From a virus: DNA of 41,990 nt. The notes under the pieces are model-generated. The model was not told the DNA's origin. It did not search any database and saw only the letters and a program-made list of their open reading frames with translations. Positions 35,248 through 41,969 of the stretch are shown one piece after another. Numbering within the stretch: the stretch's first letter is position 1; each line of letters opens with the position of its first letter. Location of the stretch: the IMG/VR virus record IMGVR_UViG_3300048117_000033, positions 1 through 41,990 of that record; one strand, written 5' to 3'. The position numbers and the translations under genes are program-made.

Positions 35248-35272
35248 CTGTAGTGTTAGCTGTCCACTACAG
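35248..35272 (-). promoter_or_regulatory. Leader hairpin before the scaffold-coat genes
   Basis: CTGTAGTG and CACTACAG are perfect 8-bp arms round a 9-nt loop, in the 132-bp gap before the scaffold gene and about 40 nt upstream of its start. There is no T-run after it on the coding strand. It could be a 5'-end stabiliser or RNase processing site for the scaffold-coat message. No clear sigma70 promoter is seen in the gap. Confidence 0.45.
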
Positions 35273-35313
35273 GGTCTTGATACTTAAAGGTGGCCTCTAG
35301 GTTTAAATAAAAT

Positions 35314-35343
35314 GATAAGGGGTTCTTGCGAAGTAGCCTTATC
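35314..35343 (-). terminator. Likely intrinsic terminator before the scaffold-coat genes
   Basis: On the - strand, GATAAGG and CCTTATC form a 7-bp stem with an inner CTT/AAG pairing, followed by ATTTTATTTAAA. It overlaps the last codon of the gene at 35339-36208. It would separate the terminase-portal section from the scaffold-coat section. Confidence 0.55.
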
Positions 35344-36208
35344 CCTTTGAAAATAAGCTTGGGGCACGGTTGGCAGCTAGCATTTGTTTCTTAAGCTGTT
35401 CTTCCGCTGTGGTATCATACATCGTCCCTGCCTCTTTTTTCTTTTCGGTTTGAAGAGGGTTGTCGATTCTACCGCCCATTGCTTTTTTCATTAGCCCACC
35501 ATCATAAGCGCGTTCTGCATCGTCCATTGTTTTTTGGAGATTTTCAGCGCCTATTTGGTCGGTTGCTTTTCTGGTGAAAACAAATTCACCATCCGATAGC
35601 CTTGCGGGTATCGAATCTGATGTACCAGTGCCGGGACCTTCTACTTTCCCTTCACCGGAAAATTCAAATGCTTTTTCCATGATATCGTCAAAGATATCAC
35701 TTAACTTGGAATCTTTTTGTAGCATTGCCGAGAGGTACTCTTGGTCCTCTTCGTTTGGCAGTGCTTTATCTAACATGTGCTCAAAGTAATCTTTTTGCAT
35801 CTCGTCGTCAGGAAGTTGCGAAGCTTCTACTTCTGCCTTCTCTTCTTCTGGAATGTTATCGTAAGTATCTACAGGAGCTTCTGTTTCTTCTGTTGCTTCT
35901 ACTGGAGCTTTGTCGCTTGCCATTTCTGGAGGCATAGCTATCGAGCCTTCTGCTTTCTTTTGACGTTTATGAGGATATACAGACAGCTCTTTAATTTCTT
36001 CATCAGTAAAATCAAATTTTTTATTTTTAATTTTCATGTAAGCATTATGAACTTCCGTAGCATCTAAAGTAGACACTATGTTTTCTCTAGGAAATATTCT
36101 AAGAAATCTTTTATAATCCTCTTTAGTTACTTCTGGAGAGTCATGGCCTATAGTTTCGTCTTTTTTAGCTACTGAGCCTTTTGAATATTTCAACTTAGGT
36201 ACTTTCAT
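35339..36208 (-). CDS. Head- or tail-associated protein with SDSIPAxLSDGEFV motif
   Basis: 289 residues. The C-terminal half carries KVEGPGTGTSDSIPARLSDG then EFVFTRKA (189-214), a motif very common in phage structural proteins, often tail-related. The middle (90-180) is a long acidic, Pro/Glu-rich linker. Short Gly-rich motifs KYSKGSVAKK, KKAEGSIAM and AYDGGLMKKAMGGRI recur and echo those in other virion genes here. No catalytic motif. The gene follows the small gene overprinted on the portal gene by a shared base (TAATG), with GAGGA before the ATG. Confidence 0.8.
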   Translation of the reverse strand: MKVPKLKYSKGSVAKKDETIGHDSPEVTKEDYKRFLRIFPRENIVSTLDATEVHNAYMKIKNKKFDFTDEEIKELSVYPHKRQKKAEGSIAMPPEMASDKAPVEATEETEAPVDTYDNIPEEEKAEVEASQLPDDEMQKDYFEHMLDKALPNEEDQEYLSAMLQKDSKLSDIFDDIMEKAFEFSGEGKVEGPGTGTSDSIPARLSDGEFVFTRKATDQIGAENLQKTMDDAERAYDGGLMKKAMGGRIDNPLQTEKKKEAGTMYDTTAEEQLKKQMLAANRAPSLFSKG

Positions 36209-36441
36209 TATTTTTCCTCAATTCTTTGACGAGCTTCTGTCACTTGTTCTTTTAAGTTTGTTAGGTTAGCCAGAGAACTCACTTTCCCCTGCTTGCGGTA
36301 CAGCTCCAGTTCCGATGTTGCCACCGCCAGTGCCTGTAGCTCCAAGTTCCGGAGGTTGTTGAGGTGCTCCTTCAGCGCCTCCCATAGCTCCCGGTTGTTC
36401 ACCAACGGACTCAGCTTCGCTGCCATTTCCTTGTCCAACAT
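36208..36441 (-). CDS. Small helical protein overprinted on the portal gene end
   Basis: 77 residues, the first 59 codons in another frame over the portal's C-terminal coding region. It is helical: NNRELWEALKEHLNNLRNLE, then LELYRKQGKVSSLANLTNLK and EQVTEARQRIEEK. The LYRxQGKxxxLxxLxxLKExV ending is a pattern I know from small proteins encoded just after portal genes in other phages, where it may serve as a head-associated or portal-accessory factor. AGGAG lies 6 nt before its ATG, inside the portal gene. The overprinted portal stretch is a low-complexity Gly/Pro/Ala tail, the kind of sequence that tolerates a second frame. Confidence 0.75.
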   Translation of the reverse strand: MLDKEMAAKLSPLVNNRELWEALKEHLNNLRNLELQALAVATSELELYRKQGKVSSLANLTNLKEQVTEARQRIEEK

Positions 36442-38440
36442 TTTGTGCTCCTATTATTTGTGCGACCAGTGCTGCTTCTTCAGGATCGTTTAAAATTTCA
36501 TCTGGGTCTAAGTCTAAGCTGTATGCTAGTTCGCTAACAATCTTAGAGATCTTAACAAACGGTGCGATAGCAGGATTCTGAGCTGTCTGCAAGAAAGTGG
36601 TTAGTCGCTGACTGCGTACTTCTTTCTGCATCAAGCTGTTTGTGCCCATTGCTCTTACTTCTAAATCGCCTTCAATATCTAAATCACCCTCGAAAAACTG
36701 CATATTCCACTGGAAATAAGCTTCACCTAGCGGTTTTAACAGGTAATCATCTAGGTTCTTTACTACTGTTTTAATGTTCAAAGATGCTGCACCTAGTAGC
36801 ATAGACATGCCTGATGCGGTACGTGTCATGCTTTGTACGCCTGTTTGACCGTGTGAGTAGCTTGGAATGCCTGTTTGTTCGTCAGCAAGCTGTCTAAACC
36901 TGTCAAACATCATCATGTTTTCGTTAGAAGTGTTAGGAAACTTAACGCCATGTATAGCTTGTCCGGGCATACCTGCTTGTCTGCGGAATACTTTCCCGGG
37001 ATAGACTTCCATTGACTGCCCACCTACGAGAGCTGACTCATCAACATCAAATACTAGAGAGCCGCTTAACGCTAAGTTGTCAATAGCCATGCGAGCATGA
37101 CCATTCATTATTTGTTGGGAGTCGTCCATATTCTCAGCAACCCCAATACCAAAGAAAGAATAAGGATTACGCTCGTAAGAAAAGGCATTGTATGGGATTC
37201 TGAACGGTGTAAATGGGTTAATAACCCCACGTAAAAGCTTACCATTACTAATCCAAGCATTAACTTGAACTTCATCTAAATCATCTACCTCATCTGGTAA
37301 TTCCATGCCGACTTCTCGTGCATATTGAGCATCCATTACGCCCCAGTATTCAACTACTTCGAATTGATCTGAGCCGTAATCATCGGAACGGTGATCGTCC
37401 TTTAGTTCATGTTCGTAATCTTGTTCTTCGTAGTTAGCTCCCATTTCAATACATTCGCGGATTGCGTCGTCTTTGAAGTATGGTAGCTTAGCTAAAGCTC
37501 TTAGCTGAGAGCGATTGAGTTTATGTCTGTGGAAACTATACTCGCACTCTTCAATTGTGGTTGCACTTGGGTCTGGAAAGAAGTCCCAGATACTAACAAA
37601 CTCAATGCGGGGTACACGCACAAAAAGAGGATTGTACTTCCTTTCATTGGTAGTTTCATCTTTAGTCCAACGTCCAATAGTTTTATTAAAGTTAAAAGGT
37701 CCTTTGACAATACCTGTTCCAAACAGGGCAGCTTCAAAGATAGAGCTACGCAGTTCAGAGGAGCCGTTAGATTCTTCGATCTGATCGTGGATAAGCTTCT
37801 GCATATTACGTGCAGCTTCTTTAGCCGGAGAGACTTCTAAGACTTGTGGGTCTGGTGAAGCGCCTTCTTTCAGTTTGCCTTCAGCTTCTGCTTTCTTGAT
37901 TGCTTCTTCAAAGGGCGAGGAGCCATCTAAAAAAGTAGCTCCGGGCTTAAGAGTTTTACCGTCACCTTCATATCCTACGTCAAAAGGATTTGATTCTTTT
38001 TCTTCTGTCTTATTTTTCTCAGGCGCTGAGGTCTCTAAACCCGGAGTAGCATCAAGATGCTTGTAAGTCGAAACACCTTCTGGTATTTGAGTTTCACGTA
38101 CACCAATCGGAAATTGTCCTGTACCAAAGATAACATCAACAAGTTGTCCAAAAGCTGCCAGTACTTTAGTCTTAGTTACTTTTACAAACACTGAAGACTT
38201 TTCAGATTCGCGGAACTTTACGCCTTTGCCGTAGATGCCTCGAAAGTTGTGGTAAGCTTTAAGCCAACGGGCTTCGTCGCTTTCACGAGCCATTTGAGCA
38301 GCTTCGTATCGTTCTTCAATTAGACCTACAAAGCGAGAACGTATGTCGTCCTCCATCTCCATGTCTAATCCGCTTTCGTTCTCTACTTCTTCAAAGTAAA
38401 TTTCGTTAGAGGTTTCGTAGTTTTCGTTTTCTTCGTTCAT
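36266..38440 (-). CDS. Portal protein
   Basis: 724 residues, forming the dodecameric DNA gate of the capsid. After an acidic N-terminus the start RSRFVGLIEERYEAAQMARE, then DEARWLKAYHNFRGIYGKG, and the middle FRIPYNAFSYERNPYSFFG and GIGVAENMDDSQQIMNGHA match the large podovirus portals of marine phages. The conserved ASGMSMLLGAASLNIKTVVK with LKPLGEAYFQWNMQF follows near 545-585. The last ~60 residues are a Gly/Pro/Ala-rich tail that also encodes the overprinted gene in another frame. AAAGGA lies just before the ATG. The gene follows the 94-residue gene and precedes the head-associated genes. Confidence 0.93.
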   Translation of the reverse strand: MNEENENYETSNEIYFEEVENESGLDMEMEDDIRSRFVGLIEERYEAAQMARESDEARWLKAYHNFRGIYGKGVKFRESEKSSVFVKVTKTKVLAAFGQLVDVIFGTGQFPIGVRETQIPEGVSTYKHLDATPGLETSAPEKNKTEEKESNPFDVGYEGDGKTLKPGATFLDGSSPFEEAIKKAEAEGKLKEGASPDPQVLEVSPAKEAARNMQKLIHDQIEESNGSSELRSSIFEAALFGTGIVKGPFNFNKTIGRWTKDETTNERKYNPLFVRVPRIEFVSIWDFFPDPSATTIEECEYSFHRHKLNRSQLRALAKLPYFKDDAIRECIEMGANYEEQDYEHELKDDHRSDDYGSDQFEVVEYWGVMDAQYAREVGMELPDEVDDLDEVQVNAWISNGKLLRGVINPFTPFRIPYNAFSYERNPYSFFGIGVAENMDDSQQIMNGHARMAIDNLALSGSLVFDVDESALVGGQSMEVYPGKVFRRQAGMPGQAIHGVKFPNTSNENMMMFDRFRQLADEQTGIPSYSHGQTGVQSMTRTASGMSMLLGAASLNIKTVVKNLDDYLLKPLGEAYFQWNMQFFEGDLDIEGDLEVRAMGTNSLMQKEVRSQRLTTFLQTAQNPAIAPFVKISKIVSELAYSLDLDPDEILNDPEEAALVAQIIGAQNVGQGNGSEAESVGEQPGAMGGAEGAPQQPPELGATGTGGGNIGTGAVPQAGESEFSG

Positions 38441-38450
38441 TTAGTGTCCT

Positions 38451-38735
38451 TTAGAACTTTTTAGATATTGAAATGCCACGATAGCCTTTACTAGCGTTAG
38501 CTTTAATTGTAGTGTTTTTCCCTACTTTTTGTGCGTACGAATAGCTTTTACGGGTGTTGCCGAAAGAGTCTTTACTTTTGGTAGCAGTTAATGCGCCTTT
38601 ACGTAGTTTTAAAGAGGCTGATAGAGTTCCTCTTTGATACTTATGATTACCGCTTATTGTGCCCTCTAGTGCTGCAATGTTTTTAAAATCTTTGCGAGCT
38701 ACTAGTCCACCGTTGTTGTATTTCTTTCTAGTCAT
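38451..38735 (-). CDS. Small basic protein between terminase and portal
   Basis: 94 residues, basic and apparently beta-rich, with short repeating polar strands (GTLSASLKLRKGALTATKSK, KVGKNTTIKANASKGYRGIS). The N-terminus has KYNNGGLVARKDF, one of several GGLV-like motifs in this phage's virion genes. The frame extends back to a TTG, but the ATG at 38735, right after the terminase stop, is more likely. Function unknown; its place between the packaging motor and portal suggests a head-associated role. Confidence 0.65.
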   Translation of the reverse strand: MTRKKYNNGGLVARKDFKNIAALEGTISGNHKYQRGTLSASLKLRKGALTATKSKDSFGNTRKSYSYAQKVGKNTTIKANASKGYRGISISKKF

Positions 38736-38736
38736 T

Positions 38737-40422
38737 TTAGTATCCAAAGGTTGAGTCAACAGGATTAAATCTTTTTTCCATTTGCAATTGACGCATTTGA
38801 CTTAAGGTGTCGTTGATTCTAGGTCTTGACATTATTAAGTATCTAAGTGCATCGTATGCGTGATCTGAAGCGTTTGTGTTAACATCTTCAGGGTTAGATT
38901 TATCCAGAGGAATACTTTGAAGCTCACGTATCAGGTTGGGGCATGTATTAAATATTTGTACTCGTGGCCTACCGCTTTGTTGTAACTTCAAGTATTCGTG
39001 GATTTGTATTTTGCCTTGTATTCTATTCTTATCAGCTCTTCTAAGCTTGTGTCCTGCTCTTTGAAGTGTTTCACCGACTGTGGGTCCTGTAGTACCTGTA
39101 CGACTCCAACAAGCTGTATCTAGTACTCCGGGAACTGAGAAAGGATCTTCGTATTCCATGTCCGTTAATTTATCAGCTAACTCGGAACCTGTCAAGCCTT
39201 TTCTGTATAATTCTCGATATATAATCAATGTACCGTCACTAGGATCAACTGCACCCCAAACACAGGCACTCTCTGAAGCGTAACCGTAGTCAATACCTTT
39301 TATTCTTTCCCAGTGTAATGGGATCTCAAACGGGGGTATGACATGTTCGTGTCTATCGAACTCTACGAATGCTGCGCCTTCTGCAACATCCCAGTTACCT
39401 TCTAGTAGTTGTTGACGTTGAGTTGGCGGCAATGCTTTCAGCATCTGCTCGTAACGTCCGTCTGTAGCTAAGTAAGGGTTATCGTCTAGTCTCGCAGGTA
39501 TAAACTTTCTTGTTAGGCCATCTTGTCCCATAAAGGACTCATACGGTGGGCAAGGATCAATATATCTTTTCTTTACCCAGTTCGCTCCGGCACCACCGGG
39601 GTTAGCTGTACAACGCATATAAGGTACAATTTCAGAATCTGTAGTACGTAACCGCGAAGCTAAGTAGTTCCAACTGAACTCTGTGGGTAGATGTGTAATC
39701 TCATCAAACCCTATCCAACTATATGCTTGACCCTGATAGCGATATACATCTGCGTCTCGCTCCAAGAAACCAAACTCTACTTTAGCACCGCTTGGAAAGT
39801 TCCATAGCTTCTCTACTTCTTTGTACTTACAACCCGGGAAAGCCTTTGGATATAGCTCTCTGCTTTTGTCTATTAGCTCTCTTAGTTCTGGCATAGAGCG
39901 TCTAATGATTAAAGCCCTGTGAGCGCTCCTGTGAGCGTATCTAAGCGGGTCTACGAGCATAGCGTAGGACTTACCACCCCCTGCTGCACCACCGTACAGA
40001 ACGTCTGTCTCGCCCGATGCGAGGAAGTCTTCCTGCGGGCCTTCGTTAGGCTGAAAGATTATGTTCTCTTCTGCCTCGGCTCCTAAGCTTTTTGGAAGTT
40101 CATCTAGCTCGTCTTGGGTTACTACAGAGCCTTCAGTTGATGGGCCTTTATTGTCAAGTTTATTTAAAGTCTTTTTAGTATTTTTTATTGACTTTTTGTA
40201 GCTATCAACTTTGGCTTGGGCTGCCTTCAATTTCTTTTCTTTATGCTTTACTTCTTTCTTTGCAAGCATCTTTGCTTTTGTCTGGGAGTGGTAGTTATAT
40301 CCTTTACCTTTTGAGCCTTTTGCTCTACCTGACTTTTTGCGCGGAGTCCCGTCAACTTTTAATATGAAGTCACCGTTCTCGTCTGTTGCATAGTTCTCAG
40401 GGTTAGTGTCCCAATCATTCAT
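38737..40422 (-). CDS. Terminase large subunit (packaging ATPase-nuclease)
   Basis: 561 residues. Motor that pumps DNA into the head and cuts it. Walker A is GGAAGGGKS (144-152) and Walker B ends in D240-E241 (YSWIGFDEITHLP). The nuclease domain has D378 (RIKGIDYGYAS), D435 (VPGVLDTACW) and the C-terminal SDHAYDALRYL motif. An unusual N-terminal extension of ~110 residues is basic and coiled-coil-like (KKEVKHKEKKLKAAQAKVDS) and may bind DNA or the small subunit. The start overlaps the previous gene (ATGA) with only a weak ribosome site, so it is probably read by translational coupling. Confidence 0.96.
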   Translation of the reverse strand: MNDWDTNPENYATDENGDFILKVDGTPRKKSGRAKGSKGKGYNYHSQTKAKMLAKKEVKHKEKKLKAAQAKVDSYKKSIKNTKKTLNKLDNKGPSTEGSVVTQDELDELPKSLGAEAEENIIFQPNEGPQEDFLASGETDVLYGGAAGGGKSYAMLVDPLRYAHRSAHRALIIRRSMPELRELIDKSRELYPKAFPGCKYKEVEKLWNFPSGAKVEFGFLERDADVYRYQGQAYSWIGFDEITHLPTEFSWNYLASRLRTTDSEIVPYMRCTANPGGAGANWVKKRYIDPCPPYESFMGQDGLTRKFIPARLDDNPYLATDGRYEQMLKALPPTQRQQLLEGNWDVAEGAAFVEFDRHEHVIPPFEIPLHWERIKGIDYGYASESACVWGAVDPSDGTLIIYRELYRKGLTGSELADKLTDMEYEDPFSVPGVLDTACWSRTGTTGPTVGETLQRAGHKLRRADKNRIQGKIQIHEYLKLQQSGRPRVQIFNTCPNLIRELQSIPLDKSNPEDVNTNASDHAYDALRYLIMSRPRINDTLSQMRQLQMEKRFNPVDSTFGY

Positions 40423-40667
40423 ATCTTTTTAGCGATCTTCCCCAAACCTGCGTGGGAGATGTTTCGTCCTGTTTTATGCTTTAAATAGATTGATGCTTCT
40501 CGTAGGCTCAATGTTCGGTCCTTGACCATTGGCAGAATCTTTTCTAGTTCTTCTAGTTCTTCGGGGACTGAGTGCAGCAGTTTATCGTTGTTTGGGTCTA
40601 AGGTATAGCCAAACGGTATCGTGCTACTCGTCCTCCTCTTCGTAATAGTATTCGTCGTCATCTTCAT
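40419..40667 (-). CDS. Small protein resembling the 'recombinase' domain, next to terminase
   Basis: 82 residues. TIPFGYTLDPNNDKLLHSVP, then LSLREASIYLKHKTG and RNISHAGLGKIAKKI follow the order of the DNA-binding 'recombinase' domain of large serine recombinases (PFGYxLD...PEE...S.R.IA..L....G...S...L). There is no catalytic resolvase domain, so it is not an integrase. Short proteins of this plan often lie beside phage terminase genes, and it may help the terminase recognise DNA. Its start lies 44 nt inside the small-terminase gene. Two ATGs (40667 or 40661) fit the GGAG equally well. Confidence 0.75.
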   Translation of the reverse strand: MKMTTNTITKRRTSSTIPFGYTLDPNNDKLLHSVPEELEELEKILPMVKDRTLSLREASIYLKHKTGRNISHAGLGKIAKKI

Positions 40668-41061
40668 CGTACTCCATGTAGTCCGCTTCTAACACTGTCT
40701 CTTCTTTAGCGGGCAATATAAACAAACCACCTTGAGTGTTTACTGTTACATCAAGGCGGTCTGTTTTGCCTAATCCAACTCGATCTAGGATTTGTTGTGC
40801 GGCTTGTATACGCATGTTAGCTTGTGGTACTGGCTCAGTGCTGTCCATGATATCAATGAGCTTATATGCTGCTTTAGGTGCAGATTGTGCTAGGATGTTA
40901 GTCGCTAGATCGAGTATTTCAGTCTTTAAAGATTTAACAACTGAGGGGTAACTTCCTTCAGAATATCCTGCTAGTTCTGCGGCTTGCTTAGGATCACCTC
41001 CTACTTTAGGTAAGTTATCAAGGAAAGCTTCCTGCTTTTCGGTCAGTTGTTTGTTTGACAT
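40624..41061 (-). CDS. Terminase small subunit
   Basis: 145 residues. The N-terminus LTEKQEAFLDNLPKVGGDPK, then QAAELAGYSEGSYPSVVKSL is the helix-turn-helix of phage small terminases, which bind the packaging site and load the large subunit. A helical middle (APKAAYKLIDIMDS, AAQQILDRVGL) follows, then an extremely acidic tail (EYDEDDDEYYYEEEDE). It is the first full-size gene of the leftward operon, with AGGA 9 nt before the ATG, and it lies close to the long non-coding stretch that could hold the packaging site. Confidence 0.88.
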   Translation of the reverse strand: MSNKQLTEKQEAFLDNLPKVGGDPKQAAELAGYSEGSYPSVVKSLKTEILDLATNILAQSAPKAAYKLIDIMDSTEPVPQANMRIQAAQQILDRVGLGKTDRLDVTVNTQGGLFILPAKEETVLEADYMEYDEDDDEYYYEEEDE

Positions 41062-41076
41062 CTTTGTTAATCCTTT

Positions 41077-41139
41077 TTAGGCGGGTACTACTTTTGTGTA
41101 CTTTACGCCACGATATATAAATACAAGTTCTTTAGTCAT
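41077..41139 (-). CDS. 20-residue micro-ORF leading the virion operon
   Basis: ATG at 41139 to TAA at 41077 encodes MTKELVFIYRGVKYTKVVPA. AGAGG lies 9 nt upstream, and the frame is the first start downstream of the leftward promoter with a good ribosome site. The LxFxYRGVKY pattern recalls very small cyanobacterial and phage proteins (DUF4278-type), so it may be a real peptide. Alternatively it is a leader peptide that tunes translation of the terminase gene, which begins 15 nt after its stop. Confidence 0.5.
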   Translation of the reverse strand: MTKELVFIYRGVKYTKVVPA

Positions 41140-41178
41140 CGTATGATACCTCTTTTAGGTTTCTACGATTCGTTTTAA

Positions 41179-41194
41179 CGCATGAACCTATGCG
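41179..41194 (-). other. Small hairpin in the leader of the virion operon
   Basis: CGCAT and ATGCG form a 5-bp stem with a 6-nt loop in the leftward leader between the promoter and the micro-ORF. There is no T-run. The rest of 41140-41230 has no gene that I can support. Confidence 0.3.
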
Positions 41195-41239
41195 AGCTGT
41201 TGTTCTGGAGCTACCCAGTTCTTTATAACTATATAGTAT

Positions 41240-41268
41240 ATTATACACCTGTTTTAGAGTTTTGTCAA
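41240..41268 (-). promoter_or_regulatory. Leftward sigma70 promoter for the terminase-virion operon
   Basis: On the - strand: TTGACA (41268-41263), a 17-nt spacer, and TATAAT (41245-41240). Both hexamers and the spacing are exact consensus. Transcription should begin near 41233, about 95 nt before the micro-ORF and 170 nt before the small terminase. Use of a perfect host-type promoter for the virion genes is notable. Confidence 0.88.
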
Positions 41269-41285
41269 GCAGTTTATTAAAGTAC

Positions 41286-41314
41286 TTGACAAAACTCATA
41301 TCCATGTGTATAAT
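41286..41314 (+). promoter_or_regulatory. Rightward sigma70 promoter for the early module
   Basis: TTGACA (41286-41291), a 17-nt spacer and TATAAT (41309-41314), all exact consensus, with a likely start near 41321. It reads into the structured leader and then the gene that begins at 41970. The two start sites are only about 88 bp apart and the -35 boxes 17 bp apart, so two polymerases are unlikely to bind both at once. Confidence 0.88.
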
Positions 41315-41556
41315 AACTATATAGCCCCCCGGGTTATATATATATATATTAGATGAAATATACGTACTTATCTACACACCGGTTTAAAAGCTTAAAAGGT
41401 TTCTTTGCCTTTAAAGTCTTTAAAGCTGCCGCCCTAACTGGTTTACATCCAATTTCACCCCAAAATGTATAAGAATGTATATATATACGGGGTACCCCCC
41501 CTGGGCACCTGCCTACCCCAAAGACTCTAAAGTCTTCACGACCCGCACATCGTCTC

Positions 41557-41800
41557 CAAAGACTTTAAAAGTCTTCAAAGATTCCAGAGTATCGAACCTA
41601 GTTTACAAAACTAGAGAGACTTTGAAGCCTTTGTAGATTTTTAAATCTAAAAAATATCTCCAAAGTTTTCAAAGGTCTACAGAGTTTTTGAAGCATAAAG
41701 CTTCAACTCCAGAGAGCTTTGGAGATTTGGAAGATTCGAGACTCCCGAAGGGAGGATTGGCGCAAAAAACTTCACCGCTTCAAAGACTTTAAAAGTCTTC
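41557..41800. repeat. Direct repeat pair of a 20-nt palindromic unit
   Basis: CAAAGACTTTAAAAGTCTTC is present exactly at 41557-41576 and 41781-41800. Each copy contains a palindrome with 8-bp arms round one base, so each copy could be a protein-binding site or an RNA hairpin. Confidence 0.8.
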
Positions 41801-41856
41801 TAAATAAAATCTATGGCGCATACAACAAATTTATTATATAAATTCTCTACCGATTT

Positions 41857-41894
41857 TAGATATATATAAACTTTAAAATGTTTATATATATCTA
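41857..41894 (+). other. 15-bp perfect A/T-rich stem in leader
   Basis: TAGATATATATAAAC (41857-41871) is the exact reverse complement of 41880-41894, with an 8-nt loop. It is followed after 4 nt by the larger stem. Confidence 0.75.
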
Positions 41895-41898
41895 TTAT

Positions 41899-41965
41899 GT
41901 TCTCCAATTATTAATATTTAAAAAGAAGTTCTTGTGAACTTTTTAAATATTAATAATTGGAGAAC
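41899..41965 (+). promoter_or_regulatory. 27-bp perfect stem that sequesters a ribosome site
   Basis: Positions 41899-41925 are the exact reverse complement of 41939-41965. The 13-nt centre can add a TTC/GAA pairing over a TTGT loop. Twenty-two of the 27 pairs are A-T. The right arm holds the GGAG (41959-41962) that serves the ATG at 41970, and its partner is CTCC at 41902-41905. In RNA the ribosome site would be closed unless the stem is melted, cut or bound, so a temperature- or RNase-controlled switch is possible. Confidence 0.65.
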
Positions 41966-41969
41966 TATT

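Larger units (their letters stand above)
41229..41324. repeat. Mirror-image inverted repeat carrying two divergent promoters
   Basis: Outer arms CTATATAG (41229-41236 and 41317-41324) and inner arms AGTTTTGTCAAG (41258-41269) and CTTGACAAAACT (41285-41296) are inverted about a centre near 41277. The -10 regions are also mirror copies, GTGTATAATAACTATATAG against the same with one extra base. The 15 nt between the inner arms is A/T-rich and could serve both promoters as an UP element or operator. Confidence 0.85.
41321..41969 (+). other. Long structured non-coding leader with hairpin array
   Basis: About 650 nt with no supported gene. Short perfect dyads follow one another: CTTTAAAG twice (41409-41425), GGGGTA/TACCCC (41489-41519), AAGACT/AGTCTT (41521-41536), AAGACTTT/AAAGTCTT (41559-41575), CTAGTTT/AAACTAG (41598-41614), TAGATTT/AAATCTA (41634-41649), TTGAAGC/GCTTCAA (41688-41706), CTCCA/TGGAG (41707-41724), CTCCC/GGGAG (41742-41754), AAGACTTT/AAAGTCTT again (41783-41799), then two long stems. 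CAAAG or CTTTG occurs 10 times between 41403 and 41785. None has a terminator T-run. It could be a processed leader RNA, a stable non-coding RNA, a replication origin or a packaging site. Confidence 0.6.

Noticed and set aside
40419-40667. Serine integrase or resolvase
   Set aside because: Only the DNA-binding-like 'recombinase' portion is present; no catalytic Ser domain, attachment site or lysogeny gene is seen.
41353-41472. A 39-codon + strand frame (MKYTYLSTHRF...) inside the leader
   Set aside because: No ribosome site precedes the ATG, only a TA run, and the codons are made of the hairpin-array repeats.
41742-41754. CTCCC-gaa-GGGAG hairpin as a terminator
   Set aside because: No T-run follows it on either strand, so it is listed only as part of the hairpin array.
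41403-41800. The repeated dyads as a CRISPR array
   Set aside because: Repeat units are short, unequal in spacing and mostly not identical; no cas gene is near. The Cas4-like gene is an ordinary phage exonuclease far away.
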